The notes: generated from the sequence alone by a model not told the origin. A DNA stretch of 64,000 nucleotides from Pseudoflavonifractor sp050943825 (GCF_050943825.1 NZ_JBMNPX010000002.1:186001-250000), one strand, 5' to 3'; numbered from the stretch's first letter, positions 7,709 to 17,576 are shown. Translations and numbers: made by a program.

Positions 7709-7831
7709 CGGAGCGGATTGCCATTCCCGCGGCAGGCGCATATCATGGGGCCCATGAAAAACGGGCGAAGGGGAGAGAAACGATGAAAGCGGGGCCGGAA
7801 CAGGGGAAAAAGGGGCCGTATGCCCGGAAAA

Positions 7832-7866
7832 GAAAAAACGGAGCGCCTCCCTTGGGAGGCGCTCCG
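7832..7866 (-). terminator. Intrinsic terminator of the hydrogenase gene
   Basis: A perfect 13-bp stem (7839-7851/7854-7866) is followed on the minus strand by T6, 33 bases past the hydrogenase stop. Confidence 0.9.
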
Positions 7867-7898
7867 AAACGATATAGGGCAGCGGGAGCCTGGGGACT

Positions 7899-9422
7899 TT
7901 AGTCCACCAGCTTGTCCAGCTCCTTGATGTGCTCGGTCTCGTTGGAGGTCTTGTGGTTGGCCTGCTTGGCGTAGAGGTTGACGGCCACCTGGGACTTCTT
8001 GATGGGCTGCATGGTGCCGGCACCGGCCACGCAGCCGCCGGGGCAGGCCATACCCTCCAGCAGATAGCCGGGGTACTTGCCGGCCACCGCGTCCTTCATC
8101 ATCTTGCGGCACTCGCGCAGGCCCTCGGCGCTGGCTATCTTGACCTCACGGTCGGGGTAGCGGGCCTTGATCACGTTCACCACGGCCTGGGACACGCCGC
8201 TGGACACGGCGAAGTTGCGGCCGTCGGTGGAGGCGTCGTTGACGCCGGTGGGGTCCTCCTCAATGGTGGCCAGATCCACGTGCTTGGCGTCAAAGATACC
8301 GGCCATCTCCTCAAAGGTCAGGACGAAGTCCACCTCGCTGCGGACGCTCTTGCGCATGGCCTCCAGCTTCTTGGCGGCGCAGGGCCCGATGAACACCACC
8401 TTGCCGTTGGGGTGGTTGTGCTTGATGAGGCGGGCGGTCAGGGTCATGGGGGTGAGGGCCATGGAGATGCAGTTGGCGTGGTCGGGGAAGCTCTTCTTGG
8501 CCATGACGGACCAGGCGGGGCAGCAGGAGGTGCCCATGAAGGGCAGCTCGTTGGGGACCTCGCGGATGAAGTCCTCGGCCTCCTGGGTGGCGCAGAGGTC
8601 AGCGCCCACGGCCACCTCAAAGACGTCGGCAAAGCCCAGCTGCTTCATGGCGGCACGGAGCTTGCCGGGGGTGACCTTGGGGCCGAACTGGCCGACAAAG
8701 GCGGGAGCCACGGCGGCATACACGCGCTCGCCGGACTGGATGGCCCGGATGACCTGGAAGATCTGGGACTTGTCGGCGATGGCGCCGAAGGGGCAGTTGA
8801 CCAGGCACATGCCGCAGGAGACGCACTTGTCGTAGTCAATCTCGGCCTTGCCGTTGACGTCGGTACGGATGGCATCCACACCGCAGGCCACGGCACAGGG
8901 CCGCTCCTGGATGATAATGGCCTTGTAGGAGCACACGTCGGCGCAGCGGCCGCACTTGATGCACTTGTCCTGGTCGATATGGGAACGGCCGTTGTACCGG
9001 TCCAGCTTGATGGCGTCCTTGGGGCAGACCTCCTCACAGGGGTGGGCCAGGCAGCCCTGGCAGCCCTCGGTGACTATGACCTTCTTCTCGGCGCAGCCGT
9101 TGCAGGCGAACTTGATGACGTTGATCAGAGGCGGGGTGTAATAGGTCTCGTCCCGGTCGGCGGCCTCGATATTGTCGGACAGAGGGGCGTGCTCCGCCGC
9201 GCTGCGGCAGGGCAGGCCCATGGCCAGACGCAGCCGCTCACCCACGATGGCCCGCTCCAGGAACACGTCGTTGCGGAAGTTGCCCACCTCGCCGGGAATA
9301 ATCTTATAAGGAAGCTCCTCAATGCGCTTGTCCACCGGCCACTCGGTGTGGTAGGCCATGCGGGCCACCTCACGGAAGATTCTGTGCCGGATCTCCTGAA
9401 TACGCGTTTCAACGCCTCTCAT
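7899..9422 (-). CDS. [FeFe]-hydrogenase, monomeric
   Basis: A 507-residue soluble iron-sulfur enzyme for reversible H2 formation. The three H-cluster signatures are present: TSCCPAW (about 300), GPCAAKKLEA (about 350) and EGMACPGGCVAGAG (about 455). The N-terminal third has extra Cys sets (ACNGC, EGCQGCLAHPCEEVCP, CIKCGRCADVC, CVSCGMCLVNCP), so several [4Fe-4S] clusters feed the active site. The motif variants fit the group B type better than the classical HydA of group A, from family knowledge. No NADH- or ferredoxin-binding partner genes are adjacent. A GGGGG stretch precedes the ATG at long spacing, so the start is slightly uncertain. Confidence 0.92.
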   Translation of the reverse strand: MRGVETRIQEIRHRIFREVARMAYHTEWPVDKRIEELPYKIIPGEVGNFRNDVFLERAIVGERLRLAMGLPCRSAAEHAPLSDNIEAADRDETYYTPPLINVIKFACNGCAEKKVIVTEGCQGCLAHPCEEVCPKDAIKLDRYNGRSHIDQDKCIKCGRCADVCSYKAIIIQERPCAVACGVDAIRTDVNGKAEIDYDKCVSCGMCLVNCPFGAIADKSQIFQVIRAIQSGERVYAAVAPAFVGQFGPKVTPGKLRAAMKQLGFADVFEVAVGADLCATQEAEDFIREVPNELPFMGTSCCPAWSVMAKKSFPDHANCISMALTPMTLTARLIKHNHPNGKVVFIGPCAAKKLEAMRKSVRSEVDFVLTFEEMAGIFDAKHVDLATIEEDPTGVNDASTDGRNFAVSSGVSQAVVNVIKARYPDREVKIASAEGLRECRKMMKDAVAGKYPGYLLEGMACPGGCVAGAGTMQPIKKSQVAVNLYAKQANHKTSNETEHIKELDKLVD

Positions 9423-9510
9423 ACTTTTTTAGATCCCCCTTGTGTTTCTTCAGTGTTGCATACAGAACATATTTTGCCCGCTAAAGGACGGGATTTTTAT
9501 TTACAGAGAA

Positions 9511-9539
9511 AGAATACCGCAAATATTTCCGGTTGTAAA
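9511..9539 (-). promoter_or_regulatory. Promoter of the hydrogenase gene
   Basis: Minus strand TTTACA (9539-9534), 17 bases, TATTCT (9516-9511), giving a leader of about 80 bases. No Rex-type TTGTTAA...TTAACAA site is visible. Confidence 0.55.
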
Positions 9540-9709
9540 TCGTTAGGGACAAATTAAAATACGATTTTCACATTAGAGAAGAAAACAGGGTGGGGGAACG
9601 GCGGCTTTCGTGTACGTTTCACAGAAGCGGGGAAGCGGACGGGAAGAAGAGACTTGAATTTTTGCGGTCCTGCGCATATGATGGAGAAAAAACAGAGAGG
9701 ATGAAGGCC

Positions 9710-10171
9710 ATGAGACGAAAGGAACGGGAGCAGGGAACGGAATTTATCCACCAGGTGATGGACAGCTGTGCATACATGGTGCTGTCCATGACCGGGGCGG
9801 ACGGGCTGCCCTACTGCGTGCCGGTGACGCCGGTGCGCAGCGGGGAGGATATCTACTTCCACTGTGCGCCGGAGGGGGAGAAGGTGGACGCCCTGCGTGC
9901 CAACCCCAGAGTGGCCATGGCCTTTGTGGGGGAGGCGGAGACGGTGCCACGGAAATTTACCGCCCGGTATTCCTCCGTCCTGGCCAGAGGGACCGCTGCT
10001 GAGGTGGCGGAGCTGGATGAGAAGGTGGAGGCCCTGCGGCTGCTCTGCCTGCGGCACTGCCCCGGAGACATGGACCGGTTTGACGAGGTGGCGAAGGCCT
10101 GGCTGCCCCGCACCGCGGTGTGGAAGATCCATATTGACGCCGCCACCGGCAAGGCCAATCCCGGAGACTGA
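9710..10171 (+). CDS. Pyridoxamine 5'-phosphate oxidase-like flavin-binding protein
   Basis: A 153-residue split-barrel protein of the PNPOx-like/NimA superfamily. 'LPYCVPVTPVRSGEDIYFHCAPEGEKVDALRANPRV' in segments is the typical FMN-binding pattern: strands, then GxKxDxLRxNP. The start is ATG 9710, 9 bases behind GAGAGG; upstream in-frame codons lack a ribosome site. These proteins are often nitroimidazole- or flavin-reductase-like, but the substrate is unknown. Confidence 0.88.
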   Translation: MRRKEREQGTEFIHQVMDSCAYMVLSMTGADGLPYCVPVTPVRSGEDIYFHCAPEGEKVDALRANPRVAMAFVGEAETVPRKFTARYSSVLARGTAAEVAELDEKVEALRLLCLRHCPGDMDRFDEVAKAWLPRTAVWKIHIDAATGKANPGD

Positions 10172-10197
10172 GAGATAAAAACACAACAGAGGAGACT

Positions 10198-10227
10198 GCC
10201 GTCTCCGGGCATATGCCCGGAGGCGGC
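10198..10227 (+). terminator. Stem-loop after the flavin-binding gene
   Basis: A 13-bp stem with one mismatch (10198-10210/10215-10227), loop ATAT, followed by AAAATTTT. It is a probable weak terminator. The remaining 250 bases to the GH31 gene hold only a possible TATACT near 10292 and no gene. Confidence 0.55.
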
Positions 10228-10474
10228 AAAATTTTGTGCGGATTATTCCAGATAAGAATGCAGATAATTCAAGGAAAATCCTGCACAGGTCTTGTATACT
10301 AAGTCCAAAAGATGGATGGAAGAAGAGAAAATCAGGGGAGAAAACAGAGAAGAAGGAAATAATTCTGGATTAAATAGAACATTTGGAATGGAGGGGGCAT
10401 GCCAGACAGGGAGTGGGCCGGAGAAAGGAAGCTGATTCTATCAAATTTGCGCCGGGGCGCCAGGAGGGAATAAG

Positions 10475-13400
10475 ATGAAACGAACGCTGTCACTCATTTT
10501 GGCCTGTACACTTGTGCTGGGGATGCTCATGCCGCCTGCCTGGGCGGCGGACACCTCCGGCGTGACCGAGACTAAGACCACCGTAGTGGTGGAGCGGGAG
10601 AACTACACCATTCAGATTGAGAAAGACGGCTTCCGGTACGGCTTCTACCGGCCGGACGGCACCGTTATTGTGGACGCCCACCAGGAGTCGGGCATCTGCT
10701 TCGGCCCCACGGGCGGGACATCCTACCCGGTGGTGAGCAGCCAGTATCTGGGCACGGAGGGCGACACGGTCTCCTTCCTGGTGACCAACAGCCAGGGCGC
10801 CCAGGCCGACGTAAAGCTCCACCTGGCGGAGCGGTACGTCAACTTTGAGATCGTCCCCAAGGCACAGGAGGAGGCCGGAGAGGCCCAGACCCTGACCGTG
10901 CCCGTGGAGACTCTGGCGGAGGATGGAGCGAGCAGCTCCCTGCTGGTAAAGGGGAGCGCCAGCGCCGCCGATGCCACGGTGTGGAAGCTGAACACCGAAG
11001 GCATCGACGGCTTCCCGGCGGGGGATTACGCCGTGGAGGCCAGCGTGAAGCTGCCCGAGGGCGGGACCCGTTCGGCGGGCATCTACGCCCACTTCAACGC
11101 CAAAAACGCCTTCCACCTGCTGTTCATCAAGGACGGCAGCGTGATGCTCAAGCGGCTCAAGGACGACGGAAACTCGGTGGACTTTCAGACCAGTGTTCCA
11201 GTGGACATCCAGCCCGGACAGTGGTATGACCTGAAGCTGGTGTGCGAGGGGAAGAATATCAGGGGCTATGTGGACGACGTCCTGGTGGTGGATGTGACCG
11301 ACGAGGAGGCCAGCGATGCCCAGATTACCGGCGCACCCGGCCTGCGGGCGGACAAGATGGACGCCTGGTTCGACAATTTCCGGGTCACCAGTGTGGACGG
11401 CCGGACCGTGTACTATGAGAACGGCTTTGAGACCGACACTGCCGACCAGGTGAAGGAGGACTTTGTCTGGGTGATGGGCGCTCAGACCCTGGAGCTGTCC
11501 CGGCCTGCTGCCTCGGAGCCTTCCTCCTACTGGCTGGAGCTGACCGGCAGCCCCAACGGCCTGATGGCGGTGGGAGACGCGGGATGGACCAGCTATACCG
11601 TCACGGCGCAGACCTCCTTTAAGAGCGGAGACGAGCTGACGGAGCATGGCCTGGTGTTCGGCTACCAGGACGACAACTACTACGGCTTCCGCTTCGCCGC
11701 CCAGGAGACCATGGAGCTGTACAAAATGGAGGCGGGGACGGAGACCGTGCTGGCCAGTGAGAAGATGGCCTACTCCTTTGACAAGACCTACACCCTGACG
11801 GCAGAGCTGAAGGGCGGGACCATCACCTGCTCTGTGGACGGCAAGCCCCTGCTCACCGCCCAGGACAGTACCTTTGCCGCCGGACAGGCGGGCATCCGCA
11901 CGGTGGACACCACCAGCCGGATTGACAGCTTTGCCGTGACAGGCAGCGACGGCCCTCTCTTTGAAGCCGACTTCTCCGGCGGCGAGCTGGAGGAGGCCTG
12001 GACCGTGGTCAGCGGCAAGGCCCAGGTCACCGACGGCACGGAGGAGCCTGAGCCCGAGCCCGAGCCGGGCAAGCAGTACTACGTCATCGACGCCCGGCTG
12101 GCGGGCGGCATTGAGTACATGTACGGCCTGGGGGACTACGGCGCCCACACCAACACCGGCATGGACGTGCGGGAGACCTCCAACGTGGTGGGGGTGAACC
12201 GGCTGAACGCCGGGGACTTTACCAACAAGAACTCCACCGCCCGCTTTATCAGCAATTTCTCCATCGCCCCTCAGCTGGGCTTTGCCCAGGTCCTCTTTGA
12301 GACCGACGACAAGCGGGTGGCCATCACCGGCGACCAGACCCTGCTGGGCGCCTATAAGACCGAGAAGGTGGACGGCCTGTACTACTTCTTCGGCACCATG
12401 GAGGAGATTTACGGCGACTACAAGGCGGTCCGCAACGCGGCGGGCTACCAGGACACCAAGCCCCACTATGAGATGTTCGGCCTGGGGTGGGAGGCCTTCG
12501 GCTCCCTGGGCTGGAACGCCTACCAGTCCTCGGTGATGGACACCCTTACCGACTATCTGGAGAGCGGCTATGACCTGACCTGGGGCGTCATCGGCTCCGG
12601 CTTCTGGACCGGCGACCGGAAGGCCCTGGAGGGTACCACCACCAGCTTCGGCATGTGGGACAATACGAAAGACCCCGACGGGCGGACTGACGGCCTGCCC
12701 AACCCCCGTTTCCCCAAGCCAAATGAGCTCAAGCAGTTCTTCAAGGACAACGACATGAAGCTGCTGCTGGGCATCCGCAACCACCTGAAGCTGCCCGCGG
12801 AGTACGGCGGCAAGTGGGACCCCACAGTGGACGGCTACTTTGTGGAAGAGGCGCTGGAGAAGGGCTATTTCGTCAAGAATGACGACGGCAGCGTCTACGC
12901 CGTCAACTCCAAGTACCCCACCGGAGGCATCGAGCGGGGCACCGTGGGCCTCATCGACGGCGACAACCCGGAGGCTGTGAAGTGGTTCTCCGACATGGCC
13001 GACCTGTGGGGCGTGGACGGCTGGAAGGAAGACAACATGACCAACAGCCCCTCCCACCACGACGACAACTGGAACGGTCTGCTGGCCTATATGGCCGAGG
13101 AGAAGGACGACCTGATCATCGTCCGCAACGCATCCTACTGCCTGCCCGGCGACGTGCTGCGCATCAACGACGCCAATTACGGCGACAAAAACAACAGCTT
13201 CAACAACTCCCCCGACCGCATGGTCATCAACGCCCTGGCCTACGCGGCCAGCGGCCAGTCCAACGTGTACCCCGACATCATCGGCGGTACCGGGGCCAAT
13301 GTCCACGACCCCAACCATCAGAACTACATCGTCCGCAACGCCTACATGGCGGCCCTGTGCCCCAGCCAGTCCGTGGGCGTCAACGTGCTGAAGATGGACA

Positions 13401-16114
13401 ACAAGGAGATGAAGGACGCGGCCTTCAAGGCCATCAACTGGCACAGCACCTACGCGCCCTATATCTATGACGCCGCTCTCAAGAGCTATGAGACCGGCTA
13501 CCCTCTCTCCATGACCCCCCTCTATATCGCCTATCCCGATGATGAGAACACCTACGACATGATCAACAGCGAGAAGCGGATGTTCCAGTGGATGCTGGGC
13601 GAGTCCGTGCTGGCGGCCCCGCTCTTCGGCACTGACCACACCACCGCCACCAGCCGGGACGTGTACCTGCCCGAGGGCCGGTGGATTCAGTACGACACCG
13701 GCGAGGTCTTTGAAGGCCCCCTGCTGCTGGAGGACTGGGAGTCCCCCATTGACATGATGCCCGCCTTTATCGGCGGCAAGGGCGTGCTCATCGGCGAGGA
13801 CATGAAGAACAAGGATTACTACTTCGCCGAGGTGTTCCCCGTGGCCGGCAAGGGCTCGGTTTATGAGTACACCTTTGTTGACGGCAAGACCACCTCCACC
13901 ATCACCAACAACAACGACGGCTGGGCCGTCTCTGCCCTGGAGGTGTACGACCTGACTGCCAAGGAGACCGTGGACTTTACCTACAACGAGGTCAACGGCT
14001 CCATCAAGTTCCCCTTCACCGCCGGCCACAGCTATGAGCTGCGGGGCGGCGAGGGTACCGGCGCCCTGACCACGGCCACCATCCAGGCGGAGCAGACCAG
14101 TCTGTGGGTGGGCGAGACCACCGGCACCACCCTGAAGGCCCGGCTGGACGACGGCTCGGTGGCCGACCTGGCCGATGCGGAGATCGTCTACCACTCCTCC
14201 AGCCCGGAGACGGCGGAGGTGGATGAGGCCGGCGTCATCACCGCCAAATCCGCCGGAACGGCGGAAATCACCGCCGACATCACCCTGCCCGACCGGGACG
14301 GCACACCCGTCACCGTGACCACGGACCCGGTGTCCGTCACCGTGGAGCCCAGCAGCATCCGGATTCTCAGCCCCGCCGCCGATATTACCGAGGACTTCAG
14401 CGGGGACCTGAGCGGCTGGACCGACCACCTGGGGGCCTACTCCATCGCGGACGGCGCCCTCACCTATAACGGCAACGGCGGCCGGGGCACCATCGTCACC
14501 AGCCGGGGAATCGGCACGGACTACACCATTGAGGCCGACGTGACGCCGGATACCATGGTCAGCGGAAAGACCTTCGGCATCACCTTCCGCTACAACGACA
14601 GCAACAACAATTACCTCTTTGTGTACACCCCCGATACGGGCCTGCGGTTCCTCAAACGGGCGGACAATAAGCTTGACATTAATGAGACCAGGGATGACTA
14701 CACTCTGAAAGCGGGGGAGACCTACCGCTTCAAGGTGGTCGTCCAGGGAAACCACTTCACCTGCTATATTGATGAGGAAGAAATCTTTGATATCACGGAC
14801 GGCAGCGGAAGCGTCCCGGCGCTGGCCACCGGCCCCTGCGGCCTGTACACCAGCGGCATGAAGGCGGACTACGACAATATCACCATCAAGTCCTCTGTCA
14901 CCGCCTTCCCCACTGTTCTGGGCGGCACGGCCCAGAGCGGCAGCCAGGTCCGGCTGGTCTTTGACGGATACGAGGCGGTCCTGCCCCTGGGCCGGGACGG
15001 CCAGTGGTCCTATGACATCTACTACCTGCCCCGGGGCACCCATCAGGCCACCGCCCAGCTGCTGGACGGCGAGGGCAATGTACTGGCCCAGACCACGGCG
15101 GACATCGTGGTGGAGACCGACGGCACGCCTCTGGACAAGGAGGCGCTGGCCCAGGCGGTAGAGCGGGCTGAGAAGGTCTCCCTGGACGGCATGACGGAGG
15201 CGTCCGTGGAGGCCTACGAGGAGGCGCTGGCGCGGGCCAGGGCGCTGCTGAAGGGCCAGGGCTCCCAGGAGGAGCTGGACGCTGCGGCCGCGGCCCTGGA
15301 TGAGGCGGTGGAGAACCTGGAGCCCATGGACAACGGCAGCTACGGGCTGCTGCTGCAAAACCGCCGGAAGGCCCAGCAGGCGCTGGAGGAGTACGCCGCC
15401 GGGCTGGCCCGGGCGGATGACTGCGCCTACGTCACGGCCCGCAGAGCGGAGGCAGTGGAGGACGGCGAAGCGGCAATCTCCCGCGCGTACACCGCCGCCC
15501 GGATTAATGCCGCCCTGGAGGACGCCAAGGCGGCCCTGGACGAGGTGGCCTGCCCCGCTGCCGCCTGCACCGACATTCCCGCCGGCGTCTGGTACCACGA
15601 CAGCGCCGACTACATGCTGAGCATGGGCTACATGGAGGGCACCGGTGAAGGCCGCTTTGACGGCGGCGCGGTGCTCAGCCGGGCCCAGCTGGCCGCTATC
15701 CTCTACCGGGCGGCGGGCAGCCCGGCGGCAGAGGGGGAGAGTGCCTTTGCCGATGTGGCGTCCGGGCTGTGGTACAGCGACGCAGTGGCCTGGGCGGCGG
15801 AGAACGGCGTGGTTACCGGCGGCACAGACGGCCTGTTCCGGCCCGACCAGGCCATCACCCGGGAACAGCTGGCGGTCATGCTCTTCCGCTATGAGGGCGG
15901 AGCGGCCCCCGCGGAGGACGTCCTTCAGACCTATCCCGACCGGGACCAGGTCTCCGGCTATGCGGCTCAGGCCATGGCCTGGGCGGTGGAGCAGGGGCTC
16001 ATCCAGGGAGCCTCCGCCGGCGGGCAGACCGTCCTGAACCCCGGCGGCACGGCCACCCGGGCTGAGTGCGCCCAGATTCTCACCCGTTTTCTCAGCAAGG
16101 CATCTGAAAAGTAA
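10475..16114 (+). CDS. Giant S-layer-anchored glycoside hydrolase family 31
   Basis: 1,879 residues, exported. Signal peptide 1-24 ends in AWAAD. Residues about 35-140 look like the start of a GH31 N-terminal beta-sandwich. Two laminin-G/DUF1080-like sandwiches (about 160-310, 330-500) follow. The GH31 barrel runs about 535-1190, with GWKEDNM carrying the probable nucleophile Asp853. After it come a Big-like Ig domain (1195-1290), a third DUF1080-like sandwich (1300-1475), a FIVAR-like helical segment (1565-1690) and three SLH repeats (1699-1879) that would tether it to the cell wall. A retaining alpha-glycosidase is expected; gut GH31 enzymes with WKxDN-type sites include alpha-GalNAc-ases, so a mucin-type substrate is possible but unproven. 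It is monocistronic. Confidence 0.9.
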   Translation: MKRTLSLILACTLVLGMLMPPAWAADTSGVTETKTTVVVERENYTIQIEKDGFRYGFYRPDGTVIVDAHQESGICFGPTGGTSYPVVSSQYLGTEGDTVSFLVTNSQGAQADVKLHLAERYVNFEIVPKAQEEAGEAQTLTVPVETLAEDGASSSLLVKGSASAADATVWKLNTEGIDGFPAGDYAVEASVKLPEGGTRSAGIYAHFNAKNAFHLLFIKDGSVMLKRLKDDGNSVDFQTSVPVDIQPGQWYDLKLVCEGKNIRGYVDDVLVVDVTDEEASDAQITGAPGLRADKMDAWFDNFRVTSVDGRTVYYENGFETDTADQVKEDFVWVMGAQTLELSRPAASEPSSYWLELTGSPNGLMAVGDAGWTSYTVTAQTSFKSGDELTEHGLVFGYQDDNYYGFRFAAQETMELYKMEAGTETVLASEKMAYSFDKTYTLTAELKGGTITCSVDGKPLLTAQDSTFAAGQAGIRTVDTTSRIDSFAVTGSDGPLFEADFSGGELEEAWTVVSGKAQVTDGTEEPEPEPEPGKQYYVIDARLAGGIEYMYGLGDYGAHTNTGMDVRETSNVVGVNRLNAGDFTNKNSTARFISNFSIAPQLGFAQVLFETDDKRVAITGDQTLLGAYKTEKVDGLYYFFGTMEEIYGDYKAVRNAAGYQDTKPHYEMFGLGWEAFGSLGWNAYQSSVMDTLTDYLESGYDLTWGVIGSGFWTGDRKALEGTTTSFGMWDNTKDPDGRTDGLPNPRFPKPNELKQFFKDNDMKLLLGIRNHLKLPAEYGGKWDPTVDGYFVEEALEKGYFVKNDDGSVYAVNSKYPTGGIERGTVGLIDGDNPEAVKWFSDMADLWGVDGWKEDNMTNSPSHHDDNWNGLLAYMAEEKDDLIIVRNASYCLPGDVLRINDANYGDKNNSFNNSPDRMVINALAYAASGQSNVYPDIIGGTGANVHDPNHQNYIVRNAYMAALCPSQSVGVNVLKMDNKEMKDAAFKAINWHSTYAPYIYDAALKSYETGYPLSMTPLYIAYPDDENTYDMINSEKRMFQWMLGESVLAAPLFGTDHTTATSRDVYLPEGRWIQYDTGEVFEGPLLLEDWESPIDMMPAFIGGKGVLIGEDMKNKDYYFAEVFPVAGKGSVYEYTFVDGKTTSTITNNNDGWAVSALEVYDLTAKETVDFTYNEVNGSIKFPFTAGHSYELRGGEGTGALTTATIQAEQTSLWVGETTGTTLKARLDDGSVADLADAEIVYHSSSPETAEVDEAGVITAKSAGTAEITADITLPDRDGTPVTVTTDPVSVTVEPSSIRILSPAADITEDFSGDLSGWTDHLGAYSIADGALTYNGNGGRGTIVTSRGIGTDYTIEADVTPDTMVSGKTFGITFRYNDSNNNYLFVYTPDTGLRFLKRADNKLDINETRDDYTLKAGETYRFKVVVQGNHFTCYIDEEEIFDITDGSGSVPALATGPCGLYTSGMKADYDNITIKSSVTAFPTVLGGTAQSGSQVRLVFDGYEAVLPLGRDGQWSYDIYYLPRGTHQATAQLLDGEGNVLAQTTADIVVETDGTPLDKEALAQAVERAEKVSLDGMTEASVEAYEEALARARALLKGQGSQEELDAAAAALDEAVENLEPMDNGSYGLLLQNRRKAQQALEEYAAGLARADDCAYVTARRAEAVEDGEAAISRAYTAARINAALEDAKAALDEVACPAAACTDIPAGVWYHDSADYMLSMGYMEGTGEGRFDGGAVLSRAQLAAILYRAAGSPAAEGESAFADVASGLWYSDAVAWAAENGVVTGGTDGLFRPDQAITREQLAVMLFRYEGGAAPAEDVLQTYPDRDQVSGYAAQAMAWAVEQGLIQGASAGGQTVLNPGGTATRAECAQILTRFLSKASEK

Positions 16115-16137
16115 AGCAGCAAAAATTACCTGAAAAG

Positions 16138-16179
16138 AACCGCCTCCTTTGGATCAAACTAGGTCCAAAGGGGGCGGTT
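16138..16179 (+). promoter_or_regulatory. Hairpin that covers the ypeB ribosome site
   Basis: Arms 16138-16153 and 16164-16179 pair over 16 positions with one G-T. The right arm contains AAAGGGGGCGG, the only ribosome-binding sequence for the ypeB ATG at 16183. It may terminate GH31 transcription, gate ypeB translation, or both. Confidence 0.65.
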
Positions 16180-16182
16180 TTC

Positions 16183-17559
16183 ATGACCAGGGAATTTTTC
16201 CGCAGCCGGCGGGCAAAGACGCTGTTCGTCAGCTTTGCAGCGGCGGCCTTTGCGGTGACCGGCGGCGCGGCGCTCAAGAGCCACGCCAGGGCGGAGGCCT
16301 ACCGGAACATTGTCAACAACACCTACCAGCACGCATTTGCCGAGCTGACCACCGCGGTGGCGGAGATGGACGCGGCGCTGCAGAAGAGCGCCTATGCCAC
16401 GTCACAGCCCTTACTGGCCCAGTTGTGTACCGAGCTGTTCGGCCGGGCCATGTCCGCCCAGATGGCCATCGGCGAGCTGCCCTACGGCAACGTGGAGCTG
16501 GCCCAGACCGCGTCCTTCGTGGCCAAGGTGGGGGACTATGCCGCGGCGCTGTCCAAGAGCAATGCAGTAGGCGGGGGGACCACGGAGGAGGAGAAGGAGA
16601 GCCTGCGCGCCCTGGCAGAAGCCTCCAGCCAGCTCTCCCAGATGCTCCAGGACCTGCAGGCCGATATTCACAGCGGCACCATTACCCTGGATGACCTGGA
16701 GCAGGCTCAGGCCCGGCTGGCCCAGGCCCAGGAGACCACGGGGGACGCGGCGGGGAGCAGCTTCCAGAACGTGGAGGCCGACTTCCCCGAGGTGCCCACC
16801 CTCATCTACGACGGCCCCTTCTCCGAGCATCTCTCCACCCAGCAGCAGCCCAGGGCGCTGGAGGGGTTGGAGGAGGTGACCCAGGAGGAGGCTCAGGCAG
16901 CCGCAGGGGCGTTCATGGGCCTGAAGCCGGAGATTTTCAATCCCCTGTCCGGCGGCGATGGGGCCATTCCCAACTGGAGCTTTTCCGCCGTGGTAGACGG
17001 CGGAGAGGTCTATATTGAGGTCTCCCGCCAGGGCGGCAAGGTGACCGAGCTGATGAATTCCCGGCCGGTGGGGGAGGCGTCCCTCACGGCGGAGGAGGGC
17101 GTGGAGGCGGCCCGGGCCTTCCTGGCGGAGCAGGGCTACGGGGACATGGAGCCCACTTATTATATCAATCAAAATAACATCCTCACCGTCAACTTTGCAG
17201 CCCGGCAGGGGGATGTGCTCTGCTACCCCGACCTTATCAAGGTGGCGGTGGCCCTGGACAACGGGAGCATTGTGGGGTTTGAGGCGGACGGCTATCTGAT
17301 GAACCACGCCCAGCGGACGCTGGAGACCCCGGCTGTCTCGGAGGAGACGGCCCGGGCCGTGCTGGACCCGGAGCTGGAGTGCCTCTCCCACCAGCTGGTC
17401 CTCATCCCCACCAGCGGCAAGTATGAGGTGCTCTGCCACGAGTTCAAGTGCCAGCTGGAGGATGGGCGGCACTATATCGTCTATGTAAACGCCCAGACGG
17501 GCAATGAGGAGAAGATTCTGCTCCTGATTGAAGATGAGAACGGAACCTTGACCATATAA
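16183..17559 (+). CDS. ypeB: Germination protein YpeB
   Basis: A 458-residue inner spore-membrane protein needed in Bacillus for the cortex hydrolase SleB to assemble and stay inactive until germination. An N-terminal signal-anchor (residues 13-31, FVSFAAAAFAVTGGAAL) is followed by a helical region (35-200), then PepSY-like repeats with the family strings 'GPFSEHLS', 'YEVLCHEFKC' and 'YIVYVNAQTGNEEKILLL' near the end. Normally sleB sits immediately upstream; here the GH31 gene does instead, so ypeB is unlinked or partners another hydrolase. The ATG is immediately after the hairpin that contains its ribosome site. Confidence 0.93.
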   Translation: MTREFFRSRRAKTLFVSFAAAAFAVTGGAALKSHARAEAYRNIVNNTYQHAFAELTTAVAEMDAALQKSAYATSQPLLAQLCTELFGRAMSAQMAIGELPYGNVELAQTASFVAKVGDYAAALSKSNAVGGGTTEEEKESLRALAEASSQLSQMLQDLQADIHSGTITLDDLEQAQARLAQAQETTGDAAGSSFQNVEADFPEVPTLIYDGPFSEHLSTQQQPRALEGLEEVTQEEAQAAAGAFMGLKPEIFNPLSGGDGAIPNWSFSAVVDGGEVYIEVSRQGGKVTELMNSRPVGEASLTAEEGVEAARAFLAEQGYGDMEPTYYINQNNILTVNFAARQGDVLCYPDLIKVAVALDNGSIVGFEADGYLMNHAQRTLETPAVSEETARAVLDPELECLSHQLVLIPTSGKYEVLCHEFKCQLEDGRHYIVYVNAQTGNEEKILLLIEDENGTLTI

Positions 17560-17576
17560 CCCTTTGGGCGAAAGAC

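Noticed and set aside
10490..15598. Very long open frames opposite real genes, for example 10490-15598, 34130-36814 and 57289-62238 on the minus strand
   Set aside because: They are a by-product of GC-rich third codon positions: low-complexity Gly/Val/His/Leu translations, no ribosome sites, no recognisable domains, and they cross several real genes and terminators.
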